Source of the DNA: Sordariomycetes sp. S80-01Y
Taxonomy: Eukaryota > Ascomycota > Sordariomycetes
Direction of reading: 5' to 3'
NCBI GenBank assembly: GCA_037042185.1
Contig: JAXQJY010000032.1
Location: forward strand, 2,604,001 to 2,668,000
DNA length: 64,000 nucleotides
Positions 35,996-47,665 of the stretch are shown piece by piece. Below the pieces are notes generated by a model. It was given only the letters and a program-made list of their open reading frames with translations, did not search any database and was not told the DNA's origin. Every line of letters starts with the position of its first letter. The stretch's first letter is position 1. Made by a program: the position numbers and the translations under genes.

Positions 35996-38900
35996 ATGGC
36001 GACGATTGTGGACGAATACCTCGACGGTCAGTCGACTGAGGGAGAAGATGTGTTCCCTTGCAAGGGCTGCGGAGATGTACGTTCGGACCCGGTCTCGACA
36101 GGTCTTGATAGCACGCTGACGATAGCTATAGATACTGGAGGAAGGAAAAGCTTTCGAACTTGGTAAGTCGATTTAGGCGTCCAGTCCGCGCGCGCAACAG
36201 AGCCCCTCACCGCGTCGCGAAGTGCTTAGCGAGGTGCTGCCGCACAGCACTCCTCGTCCGATTCCGCCTTGTTAGGTGCGTCTAGTCTTTTGCATGAGCT
36301 GACCTTTCCCAGCTGGCAACCGATGGCATTTAGACTGCTTCCGCTGCAACACATGCGGGACCCTCCTCGACTCCGACGCCAACCTGCTGCTGCTGGGCGA
36401 CGGCTCCCTGATTTGCAACAACTGCACCTACAGCTGCAGCGCATGCGGCAACAAGATCGAAGACCTTGCCATCCTTACGGGCGACCAGGCATTCTGTTCG
36501 ACGTGCTTCCGGTGCCGCAACTGCAAGCGCAAAATCGACAACCTCCGTTATGCCAGGACTTCTCAGGGCATCTTTTGCATGGGCTGTCACGAAACGCTAA
36601 TGGCTCGGCGACGAAAGAAATCGAAAGCTGCGGCGGCGGCCAAAGGACGAGAAAAAGACAACTCCCCAATGATAACCGAGAAGTCGCTCCCTGCGCTGCC
36701 ACCGAACGTTATACCCAACAACGCTTTTTCGAACGATCGCGTCGATCCCGACTCAGATACGCCAACAGAGCTGTCGCCTCGACCACGAGCAGGCCATAGG
36801 CACACGGAATCCTCCTCGAGGAGCAGCTCGCGACCGGCAGCCCGATCTCCCGAGCGCCAGGCGAAGAACGAGGGTCTGGGCCTGTCATCACACCCATATA
36901 GGAGCAACCGCAGCTCTACAATGATGAGCAACGAAACCAACGGTGACGATGGCTTCTTTATCCCTGTCGCGCTCGACCCTAGCCCCGGACCGGGCAGCAA
37001 CTCGAGGTCAGGGTCGGGTAATGTGACGGAGAAGAAGAAGGATTATTTCAGCATACCGAAATCCTCCTTCCACGACAAGCGCAGCGACTCGCAAGGCTCG
37101 ACACCACACATTGCTTTCCAAGACAAGGGCAGGCAGCATTCCTCGGACTACAGCAGCCCCCAGCCCGGGTCGCTTTCGCGCAATTTGTCAAAGCAGTCAA
37201 AGCAGCAGGAGGAGCTATCTTCGACAGAGGAGAAGCCGCCGAAGCAACCACCGAGGCCCAAGCAAGCTCATGCGGACTTCAAGCTTCAGGACGCACCGAA
37301 TTCTCGAAAGGTGGCGACACCCGACAGCTCGCCATCAGACTATGGGCAGTCGCCTCTCCAGGAAGCCAGGAGGGGAAGCGAGAACATGCTCGCGCGCAAG
37401 TCGCAAGACTCCAGAAGGCCCGAAGAACCCATTAGGCAATCATTGGACAAAGCTCCTCCTAGGCCTGAGAACACCACCAAGGCTATCACTCGAAAGGAGT
37501 TGCCAAAGAATGGTACGTGCCTACTCCTCCCTTGCCAAGCACGTACTTTACTAACTTTGTGCAGCCCCTACAAAATCTGCGGATGATGTGAACCGTCAAA
37601 CGCGGCCATCTCTGAACGAGCAGCGGGCGACGACAGGCACAGGAAACTACATGCATCCCCGGACGGCACCTGCGCCTCCGCCGAACGCCCAAGAAGATCC
37701 CGAGCCCAAGACTTCGCCCAAGCTGCCCCGCTGGAGCAGCGGCGCCGATTTTAGTTTGGAAGAAGACTTGGCTAGGATACTGGGAACCGACGAGGGATCT
37801 TCCTCTATACTGAAGCGATCGTCCCACATTGCTCGACACGGACGTACGAGCAGCGTGGAGTCCGCAGCTCAGACTCCCTCGCGTGCTAGTCACGCGCGGA
37901 GCATCAGTGAGACGACTCGTGCGACTACTTCACCGCGCTGGCAGAGAACTTTGCCTGAGAATGGCAAAAGTGTCGACATGACCAGTCCAGCCTCTCTTTC
38001 CTCGGCAGACGACCCCAACTTGCTCAAGCGCCAGCTCAGAACGTCTGAGCAAAGAGTTGCTGAGCTCGAAAAGCAGTTCACCACGGAGAACGACATCAAG
38101 AATCTTAACAAGAAGCTCATTGAGAAGCGGAAGACTGTGTCGGTACTCGACACTCAGGCCGAAATAATGATTCGGGAGTTGGAAGTCCTTACCGGGTACG
38201 CTGAGTCCAACAAGGAGAAGAAGACTCCTGTGGATCCCTCCAAACTGCAGGACGCGGCTCTTAAAGAATTCGTCGAGAAGCTGCACAAGGTCAAGATTGC
38301 CATGTCGGAAGAGATAGAGCTGCTCCATGAGGAACGTGATCGCATCATTGAGGAGAAGGAAAGAGCACAGGCTGACAGGGACCGAGCGACCATGGAGTTC
38401 GAGCAACTCTGCTCGAAGAATGCTCAGCTTGCCGATATGAACAACGATCTCACTCACCAACTCCAAGAGCGTCTTAAGAACAGCTCCATCGACACCAAGA
38501 GCTTGAACGGCCTCGGTATCTACAGCGACAGCAAGGCTGCTTCTTCTGGCAATTTCGATACTTCCAGCTCGGTCACCGGTCCAACTCTCGTTGCCGCTGA
38601 TGACATCGAGCCCATTGTCGAGGCTGGCCCGACCGTTGTCCAAGTTCGCAAGGGCCAAGTCAAGAAGTTCAACTGGAAGAAGGGATCCAAGGGTCTGGCC
38701 CATGGTGTCGCCAAAGGCGTCAACAGGGCTGTCGTTGCATTCCAGCAGAACGATCGCGGCGAGCGCATACCTACAACCGGGATGCCTGGAGGAGACATTG
38801 GCATGCCCTACAACACCACCGTCACAGCCATTGAGTCACCTGCGATCTCGACACCGGGTGGCAGCACTCAGTCCCAGAACGCCAGGCAACAACAAGCTGA

Positions 38901-39693
38901 CAACAGCCGTCAAGGCTTCGGCTTCTTCAGCAAGAAGCACACCATGCCCAAGTCTCAGTCTGCCAGCGCCGTGTCAACACCTCCGGTGGCTGACGCCTCC
39001 ACGACCCTGTTTGGGTCGGACCTTACTGAGCGCGCCGACTTCGAACGTCGGCAAATCCCTAGCGTTGTGACCCGCTGTATCGAAGAGGTCGAGCTCAGGG
39101 GTGTTGATCAGGAGGGTATCTACCGAAAGACTGGTGGCAACTCCCAGGTCAACATGATCAAGGATGGGTTCGACAAGAACGAGAACTTCGACATCTCGGA
39201 TCCAGACCTGGACATTACGGCTGTCACGAGCGTACTGAAACAGTACTTCCGCAAGCTGCCCGTACCATTGCTAACTTATGATGTCTACGACCGCGTGCTC
39301 GAATCAACTAGTAAGTCCCGATGTGTCCATTTGATGCGGTGATCCTAACACCAGCTAGGCATTGTTGATGAGAAAGAACGCTGCGACCATCTCCGTAAAA
39401 CATTCAACAGCCTCCCCGAGAAGCACAGGGACTGTCTCGAGTTCTTGATGTTCCACTTGGATCGTGTCGCCCAACGCCAGAGCGAGAACCTGGTAAGACC
39501 TCCCTCGATGCCCCTACTTCCGCACCGAGCTAACAGTCTCCGTTAGATGACCCCCAAGAACTTGGCTGTCGTCTTCGCTCCTACCATCATGTTCGATCGC
39601 AGCATCGAGCGTGAGATGACGGACATGCACGCAAAGAACCTGGCTGTTCAGTTCGTTATCGAGAACAGTCGCACCATCTTCGCCGAGGCGTAG
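35996..39693 (+). CDS. rga1: LIM-domain Rho GTPase-activating protein (Rga1 type)
   Basis: Stimulates GTP hydrolysis by a Rho-family GTPase (Cdc42 or Rho in yeast relatives), controlling polarity and septin assembly. Exons: 35996-36076, 36132-36162, 36313-37512, 37565-39310, 39359-39492 and 39547-39693, giving 1112 aa. Two LIM zinc fingers lie at residues ~22-145: CKGCGD, split by introns 1 and 2, to WHLDCFRCNTCG, then CSACGNK to CFRCRNCKRK and FCMGC. A long Ser/Pro-rich region follows. A coiled coil (about 630-790) has EKQFTTENDIKNLNKKLIEKR and LLHEERDRIIEEKERA. RhoGAP occupies the C-terminus from about 905, with the arginine finger in QEGIYRKTGG and the PKNLAVVFAPTIM motif. Exon 2 is only 31 nt. 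The start sits in a good context (CCACCATGG). Confidence 0.93.
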
Positions 39694-40418
39694 AGCACAG
39701 CAGCCTCTGCACCAGTACACAGGGCTAAAAGCCCAACCCCCTTTCCACAGCGTTCCGCTATGATACCACTGCTGGCTCGCATCGCAAGTCGCACCCTTAC
39801 TTCCTTTTGCTACCACGACCCCATTTTCGATATCATGTTTTTGGCGACATGTTCAGAGCTTTTTTCTTACTCGGCTTTCTCTCTTCCTGAGGCTGCTGCA
39901 ATGTCCTGCCTCCTACGTTTCGTGCTCGTTCTATTCATCGCTGCGGAGTTGGGATTTCACCCTTTGTTGGCATGAGGGGCCGGCGGGATGAGACGATGGA
40001 TGCCATTTCTTTGAGTCGCTATCGAGATTTTGTTTTTCTCCGGGCCCCCCTGCTTCGGAGCCCTATCTAGCCTTTTGCTTTTCCTGGTGCACGTCGCGAA
40101 CGCTGCTTCTTTCCTGGCTTGGCATGTGGGCCGTGTTTGGTGCGTGACGGTGCTGGAGGGTAGATAGGCGGCGGGTGGTTCAATGAATGGATCGAATGGT
40201 GTTGGTTGCCCAGCGAAGTTATGTCCTGCCGCGGCGCGGTGCTGATTTACGGCGAAGCGCGTGATTTCATGATGTAGAAACGCAAAGTTTGGTGATGATA
40301 CGCTGAGCTATGTTACAAAATGTACTACTGATGCTCCTCTATGCCCGCTCTCCCCCCTGAAATGCGAAATATACAAATCCAGAATACATATTACAGAGAT
40401 ATACAGTATCCTCCCGCC
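39694..40418. other. Convergent 3' intergenic region
   Basis: 3' flanks of the RhoGAP and PPR genes. It contains T/C-rich stretches and no supported ORF. Confidence 0.55.
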
Positions 40419-43400
40419 TCAGCCGGATGCCAGCTCTTGGCCCTCCACCTGTTTCTCGCCGTGCGCTGACTTCTCCCCTCCCTCCTCGAGCCTCCGCCTC
40501 GTATGTCCCAAGACCCGATCCAACAAGCCCTTCAACCGCGTCATCTCCCTCCAGTCCAAGCTCCGCAGTCTATCCTCCTTCTCCATCATGACCCTGAAGG
40601 GACTCTTCTCCCGGTCCAGCACCTTCTCCTCGTCTTCGAGATACTTGGACAGCTCCCGGTCCATCATCTTCAGTTCCCTCAGGGGCAGGGGCTTGATGAG
40701 CTGTTCCATGGTGATGTCGGTGGACAGGATCCATGGACCGCCGGGGGCCATGGGCTCGAGCGCGTCGCGGAAGGCGTTGACGGTCCGGGGGTAGTTGATG
40801 TCCAGCTGCACGAGGGATCGCGCGATGGGGGCGGACCAAGCTGCCAGTTGACGCTCGGCGATCCAGCCTTCTCGAAGAGCGAGGAGGGTGAGTCGTTGGG
40901 GGCGCAGGAAGCGTGGGTTGGCGCGCATGCGGCGCTCCTGAAGGGTGAGCTTGCGCTTCCATCCGCTCCAGTGCTTCATGAGCATGGTTTCCATCCAGTG
41001 GACGCCGGTCTTCCAGTTGCCGGTGATGGCAAGGGTGGCGATGACGCGGTCCCAGGTGTGGGACGTTAGCTTGAAGCCCGCCTTGTGTATTTCTTGGACG
41101 GCGGCGGCGAGACCGTTAGAGGTGCCCATGGCGCGGTAGGAGTCGGCTAGACGGAAGACGAGGCGATCCACGTCGTATTCGTGAGCTGGGTAGATACCCT
41201 CCCCGTCACCCTGCTTCACGCGACTTCGGCGCAGACGGGGCCAGGAGTCGTTCCACAAGGTGATAACCTGCTCGTGATTGCCGTCACGATGATAGCCTTG
41301 CATGAGGGCGGCGATGATGGTGGGAGGAAGGTGGCCATCTTTGTACTCGGGAAAGAGCTGAGTGTACATGCTGACGACTTCCTCGATGGCGTCGAAGTCA
41401 CGGTAGTCAACGAGGAGCTCGATGCACCAGGATATCATACGAGTCTGCTGCCTGCGCTTTGTGAGGTCGAGCCTGTCTACGTTGCCAAGATACCGGCGCA
41501 GTGAGTCGACCATCTCTCTGGGCAGATTGCTGGTCCGCTGGGCGTTTGGCTTACGGTCCAGCATGAGCGAGGTGTATCCGACCAACGCGTTGAAGGGGAT
41601 TGGGATGCCGTTCTTTGTGAGTAGCTCGTACACAGCATCGCCCGTGTTCATGTCGCTGGTCCGAGCAGCACCCATCATCACACTCGTATAGTGCTCAGGT
41701 CGTACGATGGTATGCTGCTCCTCGATCGCCCGCTTGAGCACCTGGTAAGCCGGTCGGATTTGCTTTATTTGCGTCAAAGATTGAAGCAGATTGTCGAGCG
41801 TGTCTTGGTCCCACTCGATGTTGCGTTCTTTCATCTCATCGAGCACCTCATAGCATCGACTCAAGCGACCTAATTTGCCGTGCTGGAGAACAATCTGGTT
41901 CCAAATAGCCGTACTAGTGACGCCCTCGTCAGCCAGACGTTTGGTCAGTTCCTCCGCAGCAGGAAGTCTGCCGTTTCCACAGTAGGCCACTACCAAGGCC
42001 AACACCATTTCCTTGGTTATGGCAACGCCTCGGTCCTGCGCATCGTTGAAGAAGTCGATAGCTTGGTCCAGGTCACCCTTTTTGGCAGCCATGGCCATCA
42101 TGTGAGCGTACATGAAGGGGTCAGGGGTGAACGCTTGCAGGCTCCGCCCAAAGCATGCTAGCGTTTGCTCGTAGTTGCCTTTGCGCATGTGGGCTTTCAC
42201 CAAAGCGTTCATGATGGAAGCGTCGGGCTTGATTCCGAATTGTTTCTCCATGCGAGCGACCTCGGCTTCAGCACCTTCGGTATTTCCACATTGAGCATAC
42301 GCGTTGACGATACTGCTGAAGGACTCGGGGCGCTTAGAGTCCTCGGGATACTTCTCAACATACTTCACCCGCAATTCCTTGACACGCTCAGCATCGCCAC
42401 GCCAGGCGTAGAATTTCATGAACTTTTTGTATCCCCAGCTGTCGAGGCTGCCATGCATGCGTACCCAGTCATCATGTAGCTGTTCCAGAGTCTGCGCGTG
42501 GTGAGGGTAGCAGGCTGAGAACACACAACTCAGAATAGACTCGGATATCTTGGTACCTTCCTTCTCATATATGCCCCGGAAGGTCTTGTAGATTGGGATA
42601 AGCTCGCGGACAGTGTCGCTGCTGACCTCCTTCTTGTGCCATCGAGCAACCATGCCCCAGATATAGTGGTTGTAGAAGTGCTGGTCATGCCACCAATCCA
42701 GGATAACACCCGCTTGCTTCGGGGGGCAGTATGATTCCAGAGCTGCCTTTGCAAACATGCGTCGAAAATCGTAGAGTGCCTTCTTCGATAGCGGCTTCGC
42801 GTCCATAAAGCGCTCGACCCTTCGTTCCGCCGCAGACAGATACCTCTCAAATAAGAAGTAGAGACCGCCAAGGCTGTTCAAGGAGCCGAATGGCTTTAAA
42901 AGCTCCAAATTCGGCTCCTTGTTTGGGTGCCGCTTTGCCAGGTCTTTGCAGTATAACAACCATGCATCCAGAGCTGTGTGCCACTGATGCTTGTTGACGC
43001 TGTCGATGAGGAGATACTCCAAGCCGCCTGTCAGACCACGTTCCTTGATCCCGGTTCGAAAGGCGTCGAAAGCTCTGGTTTGCTCATTGGTGCGAAGGAA
43101 GACCAAAACAACCGCCGACAGCATCTCGTTGGTCCATCTCTCAACTGGTATGCTGTTGAATAATGTCTTCACTCTGGCGGCTTCGACGATACTTCGTGAC
43201 TTGGCAAGATAGGTGAGAACTGGCACGCGCAGTCGGTCTCTCTCCTTCTCGTTTAGTCGAGCATGAGCGTCGTGAACGTCGTGAAAATGGCCGCCTTCAA
43301 CGTCCTCCAGCATCTCGTAAATGGTAGTCGGTCTCTTCACTTCTGTAAGGGGGGGCGGTTCTGCTTCCCGCTGCAGCTCGCCCATCAGCCCTGGCTGGCG

Positions 43401-44411
43401 CGCTCCTGTTGGAGCCAGTCCGGGCCTTTCTTGAGGAGCTGAGAAACGAGAGGCTTTCTTCACATTGATGCCAGTTTCCAACACCGGGGTGTTCTCCCCA
43501 ATCTTTCGTGGTTCACCATCGCCCGGTGTTCCGTCCCCTGGTGCTGTAGACTCTGTGCTTGTGGCCAGCCTCGTTGTCGTCCGCGCCTGAAGCTCACGAC
43601 CGTCCAACTCTTCTAAAATCATCGACTGTAATTCCTCCATTTGAAAAGACGCCTCGCTCTTCTCTTCGGGCTCTTGCCGCGCCTCTTCCGCTGCAATCTG
43701 GGCCTTGAGATGCTGTCTGAGCTCGTTCTCCAGCTCTACATCCACAAGTGGCTGTCGAGACCGACCTCTTGAGGCGCCCTCAGCCTCGTTTGCTATGGGA
43801 ACGCGATTCAGTCTCGAGTCAATGTGCTTCGTTTTCGATCGAGCCACATCGAGCAATGTTTCCGTTTCCTGCGCTGCTCGTTGTCGTCTTGGCCTATCGG
43901 GCTGGGGATCGTCCTCTTCCAACGTGTACGAAGTCTTGGGTGACACATGACTCCCGCTCCTTTCCCATTGGGTGTGATCGAAGTGCCTCGGAGTCTCTTC
44001 GTTCGTGACCTCATGGTCCGCCTCTACGACCTCTTCCGCGTGCAGCTTTGACACTTTGCCTGTGGGACGTTTCGAGGCTTCGTTCGATCCGTCCCGCCTT
44101 TGAGAAACGGCACATGCCGGCCATGTCGCTCGTGGTCGTAACGGAAGCGAGGGGAGAGACTGTCGACGAAGTAGTGGATGCGTCCTCCTCGGGTACAAGA
44201 AGTCGAGCAGGGGCGATGGATTGTCTGAAGCTTCCGGCACAGCGTCCCCTCGGAAGCTTCGAGACTCAGTACGCGGTGCTACCGGTCGGGATGCATGGCT
44301 CTGGGAGAAACTGGCGCGTTGCTGGCGAAGTTGCTGTGTAGGTCGCGTCGACCGCGGCAGGACTCGGTGCAGATGGCCCGATTCAAATCCTGCTGCAGTC
44401 CTCTCCAGCAT
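40419..44411 (-). CDS. cya5: Cya5-type mitochondrial pentatricopeptide repeat protein
   Basis: Large single-exon PPR protein of 1330 aa, resembling Neurospora CYA-5, which is needed for cytochrome oxidase (COX1) expression. The start MLERTAAGFESGHLHRVLP was chosen because it matches the usual N-terminus of the family; the frame stays open 16 residues further upstream (Met at 44459). The first ~60 residues are Arg/Ser-rich without acids, a mitochondrial presequence type. LLDFLYPRRT follows as in relatives. A charged, disordered linker extends to about residue 380. From ~400 to ~1130 there are many 35-residue helical hairpins, for example NTEGAEAEVARMEKQFGIKP, DASIMNALVKAHMRKGNYEQ and TAIWNQIVLQHGKLGRLSRC. 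The C-terminal ~150 residues are helical and basic. The protein likely binds a mitochondrial mRNA. Confidence 0.88.
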   Translation of the reverse strand: MLERTAAGFESGHLHRVLPRSTRPTQQLRQQRASFSQSHASRPVAPRTESRSFRGDAVPEASDNPSPLLDFLYPRRTHPLLRRQSLPSLPLRPRATWPACAVSQRRDGSNEASKRPTGKVSKLHAEEVVEADHEVTNEETPRHFDHTQWERSGSHVSPKTSYTLEEDDPQPDRPRRQRAAQETETLLDVARSKTKHIDSRLNRVPIANEAEGASRGRSRQPLVDVELENELRQHLKAQIAAEEARQEPEEKSEASFQMEELQSMILEELDGRELQARTTTRLATSTESTAPGDGTPGDGEPRKIGENTPVLETGINVKKASRFSAPQERPGLAPTGARQPGLMGELQREAEPPPLTEVKRPTTIYEMLEDVEGGHFHDVHDAHARLNEKERDRLRVPVLTYLAKSRSIVEAARVKTLFNSIPVERWTNEMLSAVVLVFLRTNEQTRAFDAFRTGIKERGLTGGLEYLLIDSVNKHQWHTALDAWLLYCKDLAKRHPNKEPNLELLKPFGSLNSLGGLYFLFERYLSAAERRVERFMDAKPLSKKALYDFRRMFAKAALESYCPPKQAGVILDWWHDQHFYNHYIWGMVARWHKKEVSSDTVRELIPIYKTFRGIYEKEGTKISESILSCVFSACYPHHAQTLEQLHDDWVRMHGSLDSWGYKKFMKFYAWRGDAERVKELRVKYVEKYPEDSKRPESFSSIVNAYAQCGNTEGAEAEVARMEKQFGIKPDASIMNALVKAHMRKGNYEQTLACFGRSLQAFTPDPFMYAHMMAMAAKKGDLDQAIDFFNDAQDRGVAITKEMVLALVVAYCGNGRLPAAEELTKRLADEGVTSTAIWNQIVLQHGKLGRLSRCYEVLDEMKERNIEWDQDTLDNLLQSLTQIKQIRPAYQVLKRAIEEQHTIVRPEHYTSVMMGAARTSDMNTGDAVYELLTKNGIPIPFNALVGYTSLMLDRKPNAQRTSNLPREMVDSLRRYLGNVDRLDLTKRRQQTRMISWCIELLVDYRDFDAIEEVVSMYTQLFPEYKDGHLPPTIIAALMQGYHRDGNHEQVITLWNDSWPRLRRSRVKQGDGEGIYPAHEYDVDRLVFRLADSYRAMGTSNGLAAAVQEIHKAGFKLTSHTWDRVIATLAITGNWKTGVHWMETMLMKHWSGWKRKLTLQERRMRANPRFLRPQRLTLLALREGWIAERQLAAWSAPIARSLVQLDINYPRTVNAFRDALEPMAPGGPWILSTDITMEQLIKPLPLRELKMMDRELSKYLEDEEKVLDREKSPFRVMMEKEDRLRSLDWREMTRLKGLLDRVLGHTRRRLEEGGEKSAHGEKQVEGQELASG

Positions 44412-45062
44412 CCTGAGCCGAACAGTGAGATGCCGATCTGGTTCATCCCGCGGCAACAATCAAAGTCGGTTGGAAGAGGGAGGAGGTCGGTAATGTTGAG
44501 GTGTCGTAATTAGAAAGTGGTGGTTGTCGACATTGGAACCGACGGGTTTGGAGAAAAGAATTTGGGATATCATAGGTAATTATCGGATCATGGAGCTCCA
44601 GGATACCGAGGTGGGGACTGATCCCCGTAACGTGTTACACGGGGCCAATCACGCGCTGGAGACGCCGCGATTGTTGGAGATGGAATCATCATCATCGTGG
44701 GATGCCACAGGACATCTTTAACGGAGGAAATCATCATTATGCCTAGTAACCTTAATCCTATTCTGCGTCCCATAAAGTACTCATACAGTTTCCTAGAAAT
44801 GCAGTAACGCCCCGCCAAACTCAACCCGTGACAGTGATCCCAAATTGACAAAGGAGAAGGTGGTATCATCCGCTTCTACACAACAGGAAGCCTCGTCAAT
44901 CTATGCTGCAGGCCCCTTCATTTTCGTCGTTCGACTTTGCCAATCTTCGTGAGTAGTTATACAAGTTCCAATTTTCGTCGTCAAGTGACAGGGCTACCGG
45001 ATAGAGCACGTGGCGACCAGGACCCTGATCTGCGACGGTGCTACCCTGTCAAAAGCCACCAA
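44412..45062. other. Intergenic: promoter of the PPR gene
   Basis: About 650 bp with moderate A/T content. It holds the promoter of the PPR gene and the 3' flank of the small basic ORF. Nothing else was seen. Confidence 0.5.
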
Positions 45063-45458
45063 CTAGGCCTTCTCAGCCTGAGGCGCGACCTCTTCTTCGG
45101 CATGAAGCTCGTTTCGAAGACCAGACTGGGCGTCTGCCATCTTGAAAGCCTCTCTTTCGAGCCGAGGTAGACCTCGGCTGCGGCTCCTGGTCCTGCGCCG
45201 CTGCCCGACCGGCGACGGCGCCCTTGAAGGACAGTGCTCTCTTCGCGGGTAGTGCAGTCTATTGTAGAGAATCTGCCGGGTGGGTGACAGGAGGGAGCCA
45301 GAGGGGTTGCGCGAGGAATCGTGAGGGGAGGAGGCTCGTTGGCGGGAGCGGCCGCGCAGAGTGCTGGCTTCGAGCCTGTCGGAGCGGTCGTTGTTCAAGC
45401 TGGAGCGGTTGTGGCTGCGGTCACGGGTGCGTCCTCTCATGGAGTACTCGGAAGACAT
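45063..45458 (-). CDS. Small Arg/Ser-rich hypothetical protein
   Basis: An ORF of 131 aa from the Met at 45458 (MSSEYSMRGRTRDRSHNRSS). It is rich in RS, RD and SR pairs (RGRTRDRS, RGRSRQRASS, RRRTRSRSRG) and ends acidic and helical (KMADAQSGLRNELHAEEEVA). I recognise no family. RS-rich composition suggests nucleic-acid or splicing-factor contacts, but this is only composition. The frame continues upstream to 45707 with a hydrophobic, unlikely N-terminus, so the shorter start is preferred. The C/T-rich sequence before it looks like a fungal leader. It may be a real small gene or a chance ORF. Confidence 0.5.
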   Translation of the reverse strand: MSSEYSMRGRTRDRSHNRSSLNNDRSDRLEASTLRGRSRQRASSPHDSSRNPSGSLLSPTRQILYNRLHYPRREHCPSRAPSPVGQRRRTRSRSRGLPRLEREAFKMADAQSGLRNELHAEEEVAPQAEKA

Positions 45459-47665
45459 GGTGGTGGCGGCGAGATCAGCAACGTTGACGGACGTTTGCTT
45501 CCTCCGGGAGGGGGACAGTTGGGAGGACGGCAGGGTCCGGCAATGGTAGGTGGCTCGATCACTAGGATCAAGAAAGTGTTGGATGCTGATGTAGAGTGAA
45601 GTCAAAGTGTCTGAAGAGAAGAAGAAGGGAAGAAGGGTAGAAGGGAATAATAGAAGCAGACAGGCAATATTATTAAGCGACGGAGTTGTTGGAAGGAAGG
45701 TGGACAACGGAGGAAAGTAAGTTGGCAGACGGAGGGCGTTGGCTTTGAAGTAAGCCGAGACGAGGACAAGGTCAGGGAACAGCCCAGGATAGTGGCAGCG
45801 GGGAGACGGAATGCGACACGCGGACTGTCAAGCACACCTCAGGATCCCAGTCTAGGTTGCCAGTGTGTCGGAGGCCACTGACACTAAGCACTGCCAATGC
45901 ACCGCACTGGGGCTGCCGGTGGTGTGGCATACGAAGTAATACTGACGGCAACCTGGAAGGAAAGACTGGAAGTGTCACCTGACGCCCACTAACGCGAGCC
46001 TGGACCACGTTAAACTCTATTCTCATTACCCAACGGCCGCGACCCAAGGCGGCCGGGCAGTGACTCCAGTGGCAGTGGCAGTGGCAGTAGCGGTGGCGGC
46101 AGCGGCAGCGGCAACGGCAGAGGCACCCAGCCAGCGAGCCCAAGAGTCTCTGAAAGTCAACGGACCACCACCTCAGGCTGGTCTGGTCTCGGTGGCTGCC
46201 ACGGGCACTGCTTGGCAGCTCCTTGCTTCTTCTGCATTGAGCTGCACCTTTGGGGCCTTCAAGTTGATCCTGCACACGTGCCGCGAATCCTCCCTTGACC
46301 GTGCCGGAAGGTGGTGCGAGAGGGCTGTCCCAGTCTTATCGCATAGACTTTCCTGTAGCATCACTGTCCTGCGCCGTGCTCCCACGCTGACCGTTTCACA
46401 AAGCCCGAGCACGCGCTACCCGTGCTGTGATCAGCACCGGCTCGAGTTCTGGCTCCAGTGACCGCAGCGGTGCCGGGCTCACGAGGAGTCAAGAGAGATC
46501 GCTTCGAGTTGGACCAGGACGGGCACACGCGACATGGTCGACGCCGCATTGGCCACGGCAGAGATGCAGCGTCATGGGCTCGTGGCGGCCGTTCGAGGCC
46601 TCCTCTCCGCTCCGCTGTGGCATCCACAGGAATGCAGGCACTGCCTGTTGTGCCAAATGGGCGCGGCCTCCCCCCTTGGCGAGCCGGCGCTGTGTGTCCT
46701 CTGGATGCATAGGTGTGCGACGCAGGCCAAACGTAATGGAGGGCTGACGTCTGTCTTGGAGACACAGCAATAAAGTTTGGAGAGGTGCAGGGATCGTCCG
46801 TGCTGCAGCTCTGATGACTCCGACCTCCCTTGGGTCGTCTTGATCGTGCCAGCCTGAGTGCCTCCGTGTGGAGATGGTGTCGTCCTCTTGGAATCAGGTG
46901 CTAGTGGATGAGTTTCTCGCCGGAGCCCAGCTGTTGGCTCCCTGTTTTGTAGACGCCGGGGCTAGACTGCTGGCGGCAACCCAATTTCTGGAGTGGATGA
47001 TGGAGAACTCGAAGGGCTAAAATAGATACCTGCAACCACAACTGGCGCGGTCTTGTCTTCGTACGTGTCGCGCCACCCAGGCTGAGGCTTCAGAAGCGCT
47101 ATGCTATGGATGCCTGCGGCCGTCCATTGCCGAGAAATGCAGACTGCCAACCCCAGTGAACAACTGAAGCGCAAAACAGCCTTCATTCCATGGCGCACTA
47201 CTACCGACGGGCTGATGCCTTTACCGAGTACGCAATCTGGGAGGTCTGCGGATGCTCCCGGGTAGGTGGACCTTGGTGGACACTGGCAGCTCCCCTGAGC
47301 GACTCCAATCTGGATGGGTGGCATGTGGGAAAACCGGATCTGAGGCGCGTCCCCTCGCCGGTCCGAGTTGCTGCCTGCAACGTCCAACCTCAAAAAGCAC
47401 CGGAACAAAGCCAACGAGATGTCAGATCTGCTTGCGACATCACCATCGTAGCGTCGTCCCACAAAATTGGCAAGCTTTGTAACTGTCGCCATTTCCACAC
47501 GCTCTAGGGTGCTGCTGGCATCGCCCTGGGACCCCTAATTCTGTTGCGACGACCCCTTCAATTTCCGGTCACGAGCCTCCAGAGACCCCTTGCCGATCCC
47601 GACAGATGGCCTGAACGGTGTGCGGCAACAAGAATCCAAAGGTTCAAGCCTTCCACCCGCCCGAA
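45459..47665. other. Long intergenic stretch with a GTGGCA microsatellite
   Basis: 2.2 kb of GC-rich sequence with many overlapping short ORFs in all frames and no domain match. It holds a hexanucleotide-type repeat at 46068-46121 and the promoter of the PI4-kinase gene. Confidence 0.5.
46068..46121. repeat. Degenerate AGTGGC/GGCAGC microsatellite
   Basis: About nine units: the first are AGTGGC copies and later ones drift to AGCGGC and AACGGC. Confidence 0.8.

Noticed and set aside
45772-46275. ORF rich in Cys-Arg and Cys-His pairs
   Set aside because: The pattern is the translation of the GTGGCA/GGCAGC microsatellite on the minus strand.
46361-46773. Several overlapping ORFs of about 80-134 codons
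   Set aside because: They occur in all frames at once, as expected for GC-rich noncoding sequence.
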